Positions 17,500 through 26,578 are shown, counted from the stretch's first letter. The stretch: DNA of 64,000 nucleotides from Solimonas flava DSM 18980 (GCF_000426685.1 NZ_AUFV01000018.1:1-64000), one strand, 5' to 3'. Made by a program: numbers and translations. Notes: generated by a model not told the origin, from the sequence alone.

Positions 17500-18144
17500 C
17501 TATTCGGCGTCCGGCTGCTGCGCCGGATGCGCGCGCTGAAACGCCGGCAGCGTCTCACAGTGCGCGGCGACGCGGGCCAGCGCCGGGTAGCGCGCCGGAT
17601 CGCAGCCGAAGCGCGCCGCCGCATACAGCTGCGGCACCAGCACGCAGTCGGCGAGCGTCGGCGCGTCGCCGAACAGGAACGGCGTGCGCGGCCGCGCGGC
17701 GGCCTCGGCTTCGAGCCGGCTCAGCACGCGGTCGATGAAGTGGCGCAGCCAGGCGCCGCGCCCGGCGTCGTCGAGGCCGAGCGTGTCGCGCAGATAGTTC
17801 AGCGTGCCGGTGTTCTGCAGCGGCTGGATGTCGGCAACGATCGCCTGCGCGAAGGCCAGCACCGGCGCGCGCTGCAAGGGCTCGGCCGGGATCAGGCGCG
17901 GCGCCGGGTAGCGCGCATCGAGGTAGTCGATGATCGCCAGCGACTGCGCGCAGCGCAGCTCGCCGTCGACCAGCAGCGGCACGCGGCCCTGCGGATTCAG
18001 CGCGCGATAGGCCGGCGCGTTCTGCTCGCCGCCGGCGCGCAGCAGATGAATCGGCACGATGCGGTAGTCGAGGCCCTTGAGATTGAGGGCGATGCGCACG
18101 CGGTAGCTCGCCGACGAGCGCCAGTACGAGTAGAGGGTCAGCAT
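17500..18144 (-). CDS. maiA: Maleylacetoacetate isomerase (GST zeta)
   Basis: 214 aa. N-terminal thioredoxin-like domain begins LTLYSYWRSSASYRVRIAL with the zeta-class SSAS active-site motif, followed by LNPQGRVPLLVDG and the glutathione-binding QSLAIIDYLD. The C-terminal helical GST domain is complete. It converts maleylacetoacetate to fumarylacetoacetate in tyrosine/homogentisate degradation. Last gene of a phhA-hppD-maiA operon on the minus strand (44 bp after hppD). Its upstream partner homogentisate dioxygenase is not in the window. Confidence 0.92.
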   Translation of the reverse strand: MLTLYSYWRSSASYRVRIALNLKGLDYRIVPIHLLRAGGEQNAPAYRALNPQGRVPLLVDGELRCAQSLAIIDYLDARYPAPRLIPAEPLQRAPVLAFAQAIVADIQPLQNTGTLNYLRDTLGLDDAGRGAWLRHFIDRVLSRLEAEAAARPRTPFLFGDAPTLADCVLVPQLYAAARFGCDPARYPALARVAAHCETLPAFQRAHPAQQPDAE

Positions 18145-18188
18145 CGGGCCGATCCGGTCAGTGGCGGGCGCGCCAGCTTAAAGATTGT

Positions 18189-19289
18189 TTACGCTGCGAG
18201 CACACCGCGGCGGATCTGGTCTTCCTCGATGCTCTCGAACAGCGCCTTGAAATTGCCTTCGCCGAAGCCCTCGTTGCCCTTGCGCTGGATGATCTCGAAG
18301 AAGATCGGGCCGATCACCGTGCTCGTGAAGATCTGCAGCAGGATGCCGTCGACCGGCGCGCCGTCGATGAGGATGCTGAGCTCGCGCAGGCGCGCCAGCG
18401 GCTCGCCGTGCCCCGGCACGCGCGCGTCGACGCGCGCGTAGTAGGTATCCGGCGTGTCCATGAACTGCACGCCGCGCGCGCGCAGCGCGGCGACCGTGGC
18501 GTAGATGTCGTCGGTCGCCAGCGCGATGTGCTGGATGCCCTCGCCGCGGTATTCGCGGATGAACTCCTCGATCTGCGACTTGTCGTCGGACGACTCGTTG
18601 ATCGGGATGCGGATCTTGCCGCAGGGCGAGGTCATCGCCCGCGACACCAGGCCGGTCTGCTTGCCCTCGATGTCGAAGTAGCGAATCTCGCGGAAGTTGG
18701 CGATGCGCTCGTAGAAGCCGGCCCAGGTGTTCATGTTGCCGCGCGAGACGTTGTGCGTCAGATGGTCGATGCCGGTGAGGCCGACGCCTTGCGGCCAGCG
18801 CTCGACGCCGTCGAAGAAAAGGAAGTCGACGTCGTAGATCGTATGCTCGCCGTCGCCGCGCGCGCCGCCGCCGGCCTCGTAGCGGTCGACCAGGTAGAGC
18901 ACGCTGTTGCCGATGCCGTAGACCGCCGGCAGGTTCAGCTCCATCGGCCCCGGCCGCGTGTCGAAGGCGACCGCGCCGTGCGCCAGCGCGTAGTCCTGCG
19001 CGGCCGCGGCGTCGCGCACGCGCCAGCCCATCGCGCAGGCCGAAGGCCCGTGCGTGCGCGCGAACTGCTCGAAGTGCGTGTACGGCGTGCCGTTGACGAG
19101 AAAGTTGATGTCGCCCTGCCGGAACAGTGTCACGTCCTTGCGGCGATGCCGGGCGACCGCGGTGAAGCCCATCATCTCGAACAGGGCATGCAGCTGGCGG
19201 ATGCCGTCGACGCTCGGCGCGGTGAACTCGACGAACTCGAAACCGTCGGTCGCGAGCGGATTGGCGGTGGCGGGCGTGGCGTCGTTCAT
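18189..19289 (-). CDS. hppD: 4-hydroxyphenylpyruvate dioxygenase
   Basis: 366 aa, full length. Two vicinal-oxygen-chelate domains; the Fe(II) ligands are the His in GIDHLTHNV, the His in GIQHIALATDD and the Glu in GPIFFEIIQRKGN. Converts 4-hydroxyphenylpyruvate to homogentisate. The gene lies between phhA and maiA on the same strand, 38 bp downstream of phhA, so it is part of a phenylalanine/tyrosine catabolic operon likely controlled by the divergent Lrp/AsnC gene. Confidence 0.95.
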   Translation of the reverse strand: MNDATPATANPLATDGFEFVEFTAPSVDGIRQLHALFEMMGFTAVARHRRKDVTLFRQGDINFLVNGTPYTHFEQFARTHGPSACAMGWRVRDAAAAQDYALAHGAVAFDTRPGPMELNLPAVYGIGNSVLYLVDRYEAGGGARGDGEHTIYDVDFLFFDGVERWPQGVGLTGIDHLTHNVSRGNMNTWAGFYERIANFREIRYFDIEGKQTGLVSRAMTSPCGKIRIPINESSDDKSQIEEFIREYRGEGIQHIALATDDIYATVAALRARGVQFMDTPDTYYARVDARVPGHGEPLARLRELSILIDGAPVDGILLQIFTSTVIGPIFFEIIQRKGNEGFGEGNFKALFESIEEDQIRRGVLAA

Positions 19290-19327
19290 GGCAGTCGCTC
19301 GTTCAGGGACAAGGCGGGAAAAGGCAC

Positions 19328-20185
19328 TCAGGCGGCGAGGCGCCGGCCGCGCGGCGGCACCGGCTCGTCGCCGTCGTAGAGGCGATCCGGGCTCAGCGCC
19401 GGCTGCGCCTGCAGCGTCTCGACGAGCGCCGACAGATCGCGCGTCATGACGTCGGCCAGCGCGGCGAGCGAGCGGATCACGAAGTAGGTCTTCTGGTAGC
19501 TGTCGATGCGATACGCCGTGCGCAGGCAGCGCGACAGCTCGAAGCGCAGGCGCCGCGGCTCGTCGCTGTCGACCGCGTACGGCGTCTCGCCGCCCGACGA
19601 CAGGATGCCGGCGCCGTAGACGCGCAGGCCCTCGTCGCCGTCGATCAGGCCGAACTCAACCGTGTACCAGTACAGGCGCGCCAGCAGCGGCAGCGCGCCG
19701 TGCGGCAGCAGGCGCAAGGCCTGCTCGCCGTAACGCTGCACGTAATCGCCGAAGCGACGATCGAACAGCATCGGCACGTGGCCGAAGAAGTCATGGAAGA
19801 TGTCCGGCTCGACGAGGTAGTCGAACTCCTCCGGCCGGCGCAGCCAGACGGTGACCGGAAAGCGGCGCGCCGCCAGGTGACGGAAGAACTGTTCGTCCGG
19901 AATGAAGCCCGGCACCGCGACCAGCCGCCAGCCGCTGGCCGGCACCAGGCGCGCGTTGACGGCATCCAGATCGGGCACGCCGTCGGCGGCCGCCATGCGC
20001 GCGAGCCCGTCGCGGAACTCGCGGCAGGCATAGGTCTGCAGCAGCTGCGCCTGGCGCGCGTACAGCCGCCGCCAGAGCGCGTGGTCGGCCTCGCCGTAGA
20101 CGTGATCGCGCTGCTCGACCGTGAAGTCGGCCTTCGCCTTCGTGTAATCGCCGCGCAGCTCGTTGTCGGTGTGGGCGCCGTACAT
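19328..20185 (-). CDS. phhA: Phenylalanine 4-monooxygenase
   Basis: 285 aa from ATG 20185, which has GGAGGAG upstream; the open frame continues far upstream without reason. Catalytic core: iron ligands in PDIFHDFFGHVPML (two His) and the Glu of YTVEFGLID; pterin-site residues in the same region. Hydroxylates phenylalanine to tyrosine using tetrahydropterin. Bacterial single-domain form without regulatory ACT domain. First gene of the operon; no phhB (pterin carbinolamine dehydratase) is seen nearby. Confidence 0.95.
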   Translation of the reverse strand: MYGAHTDNELRGDYTKAKADFTVEQRDHVYGEADHALWRRLYARQAQLLQTYACREFRDGLARMAAADGVPDLDAVNARLVPASGWRLVAVPGFIPDEQFFRHLAARRFPVTVWLRRPEEFDYLVEPDIFHDFFGHVPMLFDRRFGDYVQRYGEQALRLLPHGALPLLARLYWYTVEFGLIDGDEGLRVYGAGILSSGGETPYAVDSDEPRRLRFELSRCLRTAYRIDSYQKTYFVIRSLAALADVMTRDLSALVETLQAQPALSPDRLYDGDEPVPPRGRRLAA

Positions 20186-20292
20186 GGGTTCTCCTCCGGC
20201 GGGCGTTTTCGCCCTCGCCGCTGCCGCCCACTTTACGCGTCGTTCCGGCGGGAATGGCGGCGATCGATGCGCATTGAAGCGCCCGACAAGCA

Positions 20293-20329
20293 CATAATCT
20301 CCACGAATCGAAAGAATCATGGTGAATTC
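20293..20329 (+). promoter_or_regulatory. Candidate control region of divergent phhA / lrp-like genes
   Basis: The 144 bp between the divergent phhA and Lrp-type genes is AT-richer than its surroundings. It holds a CATAAT box (20293-20298) on the plus strand and three GAAT elements at 20305, 20314 and 20324, spaced 9-10 bp so that they face the same side of the helix, just before the regulator's ATG. Such phasing is expected for a multimeric Lrp/AsnC protein. The assignment as an operator is inference. Confidence 0.4.
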
Positions 20330-20797
20330 ATGCGAAACGACCTCGACCGCACCGACCTGCGCATCCTGCGCGAGCTGCAGAAGGACGGGCGCCTGCCGAT
20401 CGTCGAGCTGGCCGAGCGCGTGTCGCTGTCGGCCACCGCCTGCCAGCGCCGCGTGCGCAAGCTCGAGGACAGCGGCGTCATCGCCCGCTACGCCGCGGTG
20501 CTCGACCCGGTCGCGCTCGGCCAGCAGGTACAGGCCTTCGTACGCGTCAACATCGAGCGCCAGTCCAAGGACACCACGCTGGCATTCCAGGACGCCGTGC
20601 GGCAGCGGCCGGAAGTGCGCGCCTGCTACGTGATGACCGGCGAACTCGATTACCTGCTGCACGTCGCCGTCGCCGACCTGCAGGCCTTCGCCGAGTTCTC
20701 GATGCAGGTGCTGATCGCCCTGCCCGGCGTCAAGGACGTGCGCTCCAGCCTGGTGCTCGACGCGATCAAGAAGGATGAGGGCGTGCGCCTGCCGTGA
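20330..20797 (+). CDS. Lrp/AsnC family transcriptional regulator
   Basis: 155 aa. N-terminal winged helix-turn-helix (LDRTDLRILRELQKDGRLP, LSATACQRRVRKLEDSGVI) and C-terminal RAM/ACT-like ligand domain with VRACYVMTGELDYLLHVAV and LPGVKDVRSSLVL. Start ATG 20330. Divergent from phhA-hppD-maiA, so the probable target is that operon, with an aromatic amino acid as effector; family members often also autoregulate. Confidence 0.92.
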   Translation: MRNDLDRTDLRILRELQKDGRLPIVELAERVSLSATACQRRVRKLEDSGVIARYAAVLDPVALGQQVQAFVRVNIERQSKDTTLAFQDAVRQRPEVRACYVMTGELDYLLHVAVADLQAFAEFSMQVLIALPGVKDVRSSLVLDAIKKDEGVRLP

Positions 20798-20815
20798 AGC
20801 CGAGCGGCGCCGGCT

Positions 20816-20837
20816 TTACTATGCCTGCTAATAGTAA
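20816..20837. promoter_or_regulatory. Inverted-repeat operator candidate for MarR/EmrAB
   Basis: Perfect 7-bp inverted repeat TTACTAT-N8-ATAGTAA, 76 bp upstream of the MarR-type gene, in the only AT-rich patch of this intergenic region (20798-20913). The size and symmetry suit a MarR dimer. It overlaps or precedes plausible promoter sequence (TAGACTTATCAAAT lies just downstream). Most likely the autoregulatory operator of the marR-emrA-emrB operon. Confidence 0.6.
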
Positions 20838-20913
20838 GTAGACTTATCAAATCCGGACGCGGGGGTCGGGGGACCGTCGTCGATCCGTTTTTTGTCCTGC
20901 AGGTTCTTTATCG

Positions 20914-21369
20914 ATGAAGACTCCGCCCCCGTGGAACACGACCAGCGGCCTGTTGCTCGAAGTCGGCCGCCTGTATCGCGAGGATTTCCGCCGCCGCGCC
21001 AAGCATCTGAAGCTGACGCAGTCGCAGACTGCGGCGCTGGCCTGCCTCGCCAAGCAGCCGGGCCTGACGCAGATCGGCCTCGCCGCCAAGATGGAAATCC
21101 ATCCGGTCACGGTCACGCAGCTGATCGACCGCCTGCAGCGTGCCGGCTGGGTGCGCCGCGAAGTGCACGAGGACGACCGCCGCGCGTTCCGCCTCTACGT
21201 CACCGACAAGGCCGACCCGATCCTGTCGGAAGTCTGGAAGATCGCCGCCGACGCGCGCGAGCACGCGTTCCGCGGTCTCAGCGTCGACGAGCGCGAGCAG
21301 CTGCACGCGCTGCTGAATCAGGTCAAGAGCAACCTCGCCGGCCCCGATGCGGCCTGCCACCGTGGATGA
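20914..21369 (+). CDS. MarR family transcriptional regulator
   Basis: 151 aa. Typical winged helix-turn-helix core: LTQSQTAALACLAKQPGLTQ, recognition helix HPVTVTQLIDRLQRAGWV and wing VHEDDRRAFRLYVTDKA. It directly precedes an EmrA/EmrB-type pump, the classic emrRAB arrangement, so it probably represses the pump and releases DNA on binding a lipophilic toxic compound. Dyad at 20816-20837 is the likely target. Its end lies 4 bp before the emrA start. Confidence 0.92.
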   Translation: MKTPPPWNTTSGLLLEVGRLYREDFRRRAKHLKLTQSQTAALACLAKQPGLTQIGLAAKMEIHPVTVTQLIDRLQRAGWVRREVHEDDRRAFRLYVTDKADPILSEVWKIAADAREHAFRGLSVDEREQLHALLNQVKSNLAGPDAACHRG

Positions 21370-21373
21370 ACGC

Positions 21374-22471
21374 ATGAACACCGATCCCGAAACCCCCCCC
21401 GACGCGCCGCGTCGCGAGCGCATGCGGCGCCTGCTGTTCAGCGCCGGCATCGCCGCGGCCGCGGCCGTCGCCGTCTACGTCTATGTGTTCGGCGGCCGTT
21501 ACGTGTCGACCGACAACGCCTACGTGAAGGCCAACCTCGTCAACGTCAGCGCCGACGTCAGCGGCAAGGTCGACACGATCTACGTGCACGAGAACGAGCC
21601 GGTCAAGCACGGCGCGCCGCTGTTCCGCATCGACCCGGCGCCGTACGCCGTCGCCGTGCAGCAGGCCGAGGCGGCGCTGACGCAGACGCGGCTGCAGATC
21701 GGCGCGCTGAAGGCGACCTACGCGCAGAAGCAGGCGGCGCTGCGCTCGGCGCAGGCCGATCTGCGCTTCCGCGAAGTCGACCACCAGCGCGCCAAGGAAC
21801 TGCAGGCGCTCGGCGCCAGCTCGACCTCGACGCTCGACGCGGCCACGCACGCGCTGCAGGTCGCGCAGAGCAGCATCAACGAGTCCGAGCACGAAGTCGG
21901 CGAAGTGCGCGCGCAGCTCGACGGCAATCCGGACATCGCCGTCGAGGATCATCCCGCGTACAAGGCCGCGCTCGCGGCGCTCGACAAGGCGCGCCTCGAT
22001 CTGGCACGCACCGAAGTGCGCGCGCCGATCGACGGCATCGCCAGCAAGGTTCCCGAAGTCGGCGGCTACGTGCTGCCGGGCCTGCCGGTGCTGAGCGTGG
22101 TCGACGCGCAGGGACCGTGGGTCGAGGCCAACCTCAAGGAATCGCAGCTCGAACGCGTGCGCGCGGGCCAGAAGGTGGAGATCGACGTCGACGCCTATTC
22201 GCAGACGCGCTGGCACGGCACCGTCGACAGCATCGGCCAGGCGACCGGCGCCGAGTTCTCGCTGCTGCCGCCACAGAACGCCAGCGGCAACTGGGTCAAG
22301 GTCGTGCAGCGCGTGCCGGTGCGCATCCGCATCGAGCATCAGGACGGCGAGCCGCCGCTGCGCGCCGGCATGAGCACCGAGATCAGCATCGATACCGGCA
22401 GCGCGCGCGCCGGCGGCGTGCATCGCATGCTGTCGTGGCTCGGCCTCGAGGACGCGCAGGCGGGACAGTGA
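21374..22471 (+). CDS. HlyD/EmrA-type membrane fusion protein
   Basis: 365 aa from ATG 21374; ATG 21347 in the same frame overlaps marR and is less likely. One N-terminal membrane anchor (LLFSAGIAAAAAVAVYVYVF), then GGRYVSTDNAYVKANLVNVS typical of EmrA, a biotinyl-lipoyl half-motif, a helical hairpin with coiled-coil character (residues about 100-190), and the second lipoyl half TEVRAPIDGIASKVPEVGGYV. It links an inner-membrane MFS pump to an outer-membrane channel. No TolC homologue is adjacent. Confidence 0.9.
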   Translation: MNTDPETPPDAPRRERMRRLLFSAGIAAAAAVAVYVYVFGGRYVSTDNAYVKANLVNVSADVSGKVDTIYVHENEPVKHGAPLFRIDPAPYAVAVQQAEAALTQTRLQIGALKATYAQKQAALRSAQADLRFREVDHQRAKELQALGASSTSTLDAATHALQVAQSSINESEHEVGEVRAQLDGNPDIAVEDHPAYKAALAALDKARLDLARTEVRAPIDGIASKVPEVGGYVLPGLPVLSVVDAQGPWVEANLKESQLERVRAGQKVEIDVDAYSQTRWHGTVDSIGQATGAEFSLLPPQNASGNWVKVVQRVPVRIRIEHQDGEPPLRAGMSTEISIDTGSARAGGVHRMLSWLGLEDAQAGQ

Positions 22472-22481
22472 GCGGCCGGTC

Positions 22482-24008
22482 ATGAGCACGACGATGTCGG
22501 CCGCGCAGCGCAGCCTGCTGACCGTCTCGGTGATGGCGGCGACGCTGATGCAGGCGCTCGATTCGACGATCGCCAACGTCGCGCTGCCGCACATGCAGGG
22601 TTCGCTCGGCGCGGCGTCCGACCAGATCTCCTGGGTGCTGACCTCGTACATGGTCGCGGCGGCGATCGCCACCGCGCCGACCGGCTACCTCGCCGCGCGC
22701 TTCGGCCTCAAGCGCCTGTTCCTGGTCGCGATCACCGGCTTCACGATCACCTCGATGCTGTGCGGCGTCGCCGCGACGCTGCCGCAGATGGTGCTGTTCC
22801 GCCTGCTGCAGGGCCTGTGCGGCGCGGCGCTGGTGCCACTGTCGCAGGTCGTGCTGCTCAACAGCTATCCCAAGGAGCAGCACGGCTCGGCGATGGCGCT
22901 GTGGGGCATGGGCGTGATGCTCGGCCCGATCCTCGGCCCGACGCTCGGCGGCTGGCTGACCGAGGTCTACAACTGGCGCTGGGTGTTCTACATCAACGTG
23001 CCGTTCGGCGTCCTCGCCTTCCTCGGCCTGTCGGCCGGACTGCCGAACGACCAGGAAGCGCCGCAGCCGAGGCTCGACCTGTTCGGCTTCGCGCTGCTGT
23101 CGCTGACGATCGCCGCGCTGCAGCTGATGCTCGACCGCGGCGAGACCAAGGACTGGTTCGAGTCGACCGAGATCCTGATCTACGCCGGCCTGACGCTGCT
23201 GGCGCTGTACCTGTTCCTCGTGCACACGGTGACGACGCCGCATCCGTTCATGCCGCTGCGCCTGTTCGCCGATCGCAACTTCGTCTCCGGCCTGGTCATG
23301 GTCGCGGTGATGGGCGTGGTGCTGTTCGCGACCTCGGCGCTGCTGCCGCCGTTCCTGCAGAACCTGCGCGGCTTTCCGGTCATCACCACCGGCCTCGCGG
23401 TCGCGCCGCGCGGCGCCGGCACGATGCTGGCGATGTTCGCCGTCGGCCGCCTGATCCGCTACGTCGATTCACGCTGGCTGATGTTCGTCGGCATGCTGCT
23501 GACCGCCTACTCGCTGTACTGGATGGCCGGCTACACGCTCGACGTGCCGATCTCCGGGCTGGTCGGCGCCTGCGTGCTGCAGGGACTCGGCATCGGCCTG
23601 GTGTTCGTGCCGCTGTCGACGATCACCTTCGCGACGCTGATCGCGCAGGACCGCGCCGACGGCGCCGCGCTGTTCAGCCTGGTGCGCAACGTCGGCAGCA
23701 GCATCGGCATCGCCGCGGCGTTCGCGTACCAGACGCGGATGACGACGACCAACCACGCCTATCTCGCCGAGCACGTCACGCCGTTCAATCCGGCGCTGGC
23801 GCAGTACGTCAACGCCAGCGGCGGGATCGAGTCGTCGCTCGGGCTCGTCGACGTCGCCGCCGAGCTGCAGCGTCAGGCCGGCATGCTCGGCACGATCGCC
23901 GACTTCAAAGTGATGATGTGGGGCGTGCTGATCGCCGCGCCGCTGCTGTTCCTGTTCCGCCGGCCGCTGGAGCTGACGACGTCGAGCGAACCGGCGGCGC
24001 TGGACTGA
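22482..24008 (+). CDS. DHA2 family MFS multidrug efflux transporter (EmrB-like)
   Basis: 508 aa with about 14 membrane segments. Signatures: QALDSTIANVALPHMQGSLG in helix 1, motif A-like LAARFGLKRLF, and the DHA2 motif LGGWLTEVYNWRWVFYINVP. Proton-coupled efflux of lipophilic drugs across the inner membrane, working with the EmrA-like protein encoded 10 bp upstream. Ends the marR-emrA-emrB operon. Confidence 0.92.
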   Translation: MSTTMSAAQRSLLTVSVMAATLMQALDSTIANVALPHMQGSLGAASDQISWVLTSYMVAAAIATAPTGYLAARFGLKRLFLVAITGFTITSMLCGVAATLPQMVLFRLLQGLCGAALVPLSQVVLLNSYPKEQHGSAMALWGMGVMLGPILGPTLGGWLTEVYNWRWVFYINVPFGVLAFLGLSAGLPNDQEAPQPRLDLFGFALLSLTIAALQLMLDRGETKDWFESTEILIYAGLTLLALYLFLVHTVTTPHPFMPLRLFADRNFVSGLVMVAVMGVVLFATSALLPPFLQNLRGFPVITTGLAVAPRGAGTMLAMFAVGRLIRYVDSRWLMFVGMLLTAYSLYWMAGYTLDVPISGLVGACVLQGLGIGLVFVPLSTITFATLIAQDRADGAALFSLVRNVGSSIGIAAAFAYQTRMTTTNHAYLAEHVTPFNPALAQYVNASGGIESSLGLVDVAAELQRQAGMLGTIADFKVMMWGVLIAAPLLFLFRRPLELTTSSEPAALD

Positions 24009-24062
24009 CGCCGGCAGAGCGCGCGGCGCGCGGCGCCACCGCGCCGCGCGCCGCGAACGCGA

Positions 24063-25484
24063 TCAGGACGCGAAGCCGCTGATCGGCGGCGCCTGCTGCG
24101 CGAGCTCGCGGTGCAGCACCTCGGCGAGCGCGGCGACGTGCTGGCGCAGCTCGGGCACCGCCGTCGCTTCCCAGTCGCGGTACTTCAGGAACGGACCGAC
24201 GTAGTGCAGCCACGACGCGGCGACGCCGTCGTGGTCGCGCAGCGCGTAGTGCGCGTCGACCTCGAAGCCGAGGCCGAGGCGGTCGGCGCGCACCAGGCCG
24301 TCGTCACGCAGACCGGTGATCAGCGGATCGCGCAGGCGGCGCGTGTCGCCGTCCGGACCGGTGCAGTTGATGACGGTGCCGACGCTCAGCGCTTCGCTCG
24401 CGGCACGGCCGCGGCGGCGGAAACGCACGCGCACCGCCTCCGGCCGCTCGTCGTAAGCGCCGAGCCGGCCGGCGATCAGCGTCAGGCCGCCGCTGTCGAC
24501 TTCGGCCTGCAGGCGCCGGCCCAGCTCCGGCGCGCAGCGATGCCGGTGGATTTCCCAGTACGGCCGCACGTGGCGCAGGAAGCGCTGGCGCTCGGCGAGC
24601 GGCAGCGCCTGCCAGAGCTGCGGCGTCAGCGCGCGCAGCGCGCCGATCACGTCGCGCCAGTCGCCGCCGGCGCGCGCGTGCACGGCGACCGCCGTGCGCA
24701 CGGCGCGCAGATAGTTGCGCGCCGTCGGCCGCGCGAACATGCGCCGCGGCAGCTGCTCGTCGTAGACCGGCGGCGTTTCCAGATCGCGGTGCGCCTGCGG
24801 CATCAGGCCGCGGCGCGACAGCGCGTAGATCGGCGCCGTATGGCCGCGATCGCGCAGGTCGAGCACGACGTCGAGCATGGTCAGGCCGGTGCCGACCAGC
24901 AGCACCGGCTGGTCCGGCTTGACGACCCACAGCGCGTCCGGGTTCCAGGGATTGCGCACGTAGCGCGGGCTCGAATAGAACGCGCGCTGCTCGTCGGCGA
25001 GCGGCGGATCGGCCGGCGCGTAGTTGCCCATGCTCAGCACGACCTTGTCGGCCAGCAGCGCGTCGCCGTTGTTCAGCATCACGCGGGCGCCGCCGGCGGC
25101 CAGCGGCTGGATGCGATTGACGTCGCCGACCACGGCGCGGAAGCGACAGCCGCTCGGCGCGTGCACTGCGGCGTCGGCCAGCAGGCTTTCGAGGTAATCG
25201 CCGTAGGTGCGGCGCGCGACGAAGCTGCCGGCGCCGACCTTCGGATCGTGCCGCTGCGCGAAGCGCAGGAAGCCGTCCTCCTCGCCGGGCAGCGCGCCCA
25301 TGCGGCCGGCCGGCACGTTGAGGACGTGGCTCGCGGTGCGCGTGCCGTAGGCGACGCCGCGCGCGAGCAGGCCGGAACGATTGACCAGCACCACGTCGAG
25401 CGGCGTGACCGGCGGCCGGCGCAGCAGCTGCACGGCCAGCGTGGTGCCGCAGAAACCGGCGCCGATGATGACGATCGTGGTCAT
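24063..25484 (-). CDS. FAD/NAD(P)-binding oxidoreductase (NAD_binding_9 type)
   Basis: 473 aa from ATG 25484; the open frame extends further upstream into the iminopeptidase gene. N-terminal dinucleotide fold TTIVIIGAGFCGTTLAVQLL, then SHVLNVPAGRMGAL, and a second nucleotide-binding stretch LLVGTGLTMLDVVLDLRDRG. This architecture is that of HydN/AlgD-unrelated FAD-NAD(P)-binding proteins often found with siderophore or nitrogen genes; the reaction is unknown. Separated by 10 bp from the iminopeptidase on the same strand, so probably co-transcribed. Confidence 0.8.
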   Translation of the reverse strand: MTTIVIIGAGFCGTTLAVQLLRRPPVTPLDVVLVNRSGLLARGVAYGTRTASHVLNVPAGRMGALPGEEDGFLRFAQRHDPKVGAGSFVARRTYGDYLESLLADAAVHAPSGCRFRAVVGDVNRIQPLAAGGARVMLNNGDALLADKVVLSMGNYAPADPPLADEQRAFYSSPRYVRNPWNPDALWVVKPDQPVLLVGTGLTMLDVVLDLRDRGHTAPIYALSRRGLMPQAHRDLETPPVYDEQLPRRMFARPTARNYLRAVRTAVAVHARAGGDWRDVIGALRALTPQLWQALPLAERQRFLRHVRPYWEIHRHRCAPELGRRLQAEVDSGGLTLIAGRLGAYDERPEAVRVRFRRRGRAASEALSVGTVINCTGPDGDTRRLRDPLITGLRDDGLVRADRLGLGFEVDAHYALRDHDGVAASWLHYVGPFLKYRDWEATAVPELRQHVAALAEVLHRELAQQAPPISGFAS

Positions 25485-25494
25485 GAAGATGCCC

Positions 25495-26442
25495 TCAGAC
25501 GGAAGCGAAGCGGTCGGTCCACTCGACCAGCTTCGACAGGGTGCCCGGCTCGCTGGCGGCATGGCCGGCGTCGCCGACGACCTCGAACGCCGCTTCCGGC
25601 CAGGCCCGATGCAGGTCCCAGGCCGAGCGCATCGGACAGACGACGTCGTAGCGCCCCTGCACGATCACGCCCGGGATATGGCGGATGCGGTCGATGTTGG
25701 CGAGCAGCTGGTCGTCGCGCTCGAAGAAGCCGCGGTTGGTGAAGTAGTGACACTCGATGCGCGCGAACGCCTCGGCGAAGCGGCTTTCGCCGAAGCGCGT
25801 CACCATGTCGGTGTTCTGGAACAGCTTGCTTGTCGAACCCTCCCAGACGCTCCAGGCCCGCGCCGCGGCCGTGCGCACCGCCGGATCGTCGCTGGTCAGG
25901 CGGCGATGGAACGCGGACAGGTAATCGCCGCGCTCCGCCGGCGGAATCGCCGACTCGTAGGCTTCCCAGGCGTCGGGATAGATCCAGCTCGCGCCCTGCT
26001 GGTAGAACCAGTCGATCTCGGCGCGCCGCAGCAGGAAGATGCCGCGCAGCACCAGCGCGCGCACCGCCTGCGGATGTGTCTGGGCATAGGCGAGCCCCAG
26101 CGTCGAGCCCCAGGAGCCGCCGAACACGACCCAGCGGTCAATGCCGAGCTGCTGGCGGATGCGCTCCATGTCGGCGACCAGATCCCAGGTCGTGTTCTCG
26201 CGCAGCTCGGCGTGCGGCGTCGAGCGGCCGCAGCCGCGCTGATCGAACAGCACGATGCGGTACTTCTGCGGATTGAAGAACTGCCGGTGCCAGGGCTCCG
26301 AACCGCCGCCCGGCCCGCCGTGCACGAAGATGACCGGCGTGCCGGCGCGGTTGCCGCTTTCCTCGAAGTAGATCTCGTGCAGCTCCGAGACGCGCAGGCG
26401 GTGGGTCTGGTAGGGCTCGATCGGCGGATACGGCTGCGGCAT
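25495..26442 (-). CDS. pip: Proline iminopeptidase
   Basis: 315 aa. Alpha/beta hydrolase of the S33 family: oxyanion-region HGGPGGGSEPWH, DQRGCGRSTPH, nucleophile elbow GGSWGSTLGLAYAQ, catalytic Asp in VQGRYDVVCP and His in GDAGHAASE. Removes N-terminal proline from peptides in the cytoplasm. Length and motifs match the family. It is divergent from the MltD-type gene. Confidence 0.94.
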   Translation of the reverse strand: MPQPYPPIEPYQTHRLRVSELHEIYFEESGNRAGTPVIFVHGGPGGGSEPWHRQFFNPQKYRIVLFDQRGCGRSTPHAELRENTTWDLVADMERIRQQLGIDRWVVFGGSWGSTLGLAYAQTHPQAVRALVLRGIFLLRRAEIDWFYQQGASWIYPDAWEAYESAIPPAERGDYLSAFHRRLTSDDPAVRTAAARAWSVWEGSTSKLFQNTDMVTRFGESRFAEAFARIECHYFTNRGFFERDDQLLANIDRIRHIPGVIVQGRYDVVCPMRSAWDLHRAWPEAAFEVVGDAGHAASEPGTLSKLVEWTDRFASV

Positions 26443-26578
26443 GGCGTCGCTTCTTGCATTGCGTTGCGTGGGGATATGCGTAGCTTAACGTCTCCGTCGA
26501 TTGCTGCCTGTAGGCGCCGGCAGTAACATCGCACCCAGGGCCACGTCGCATTCAGACGACCAGTTTCTCGGAGTGCAG

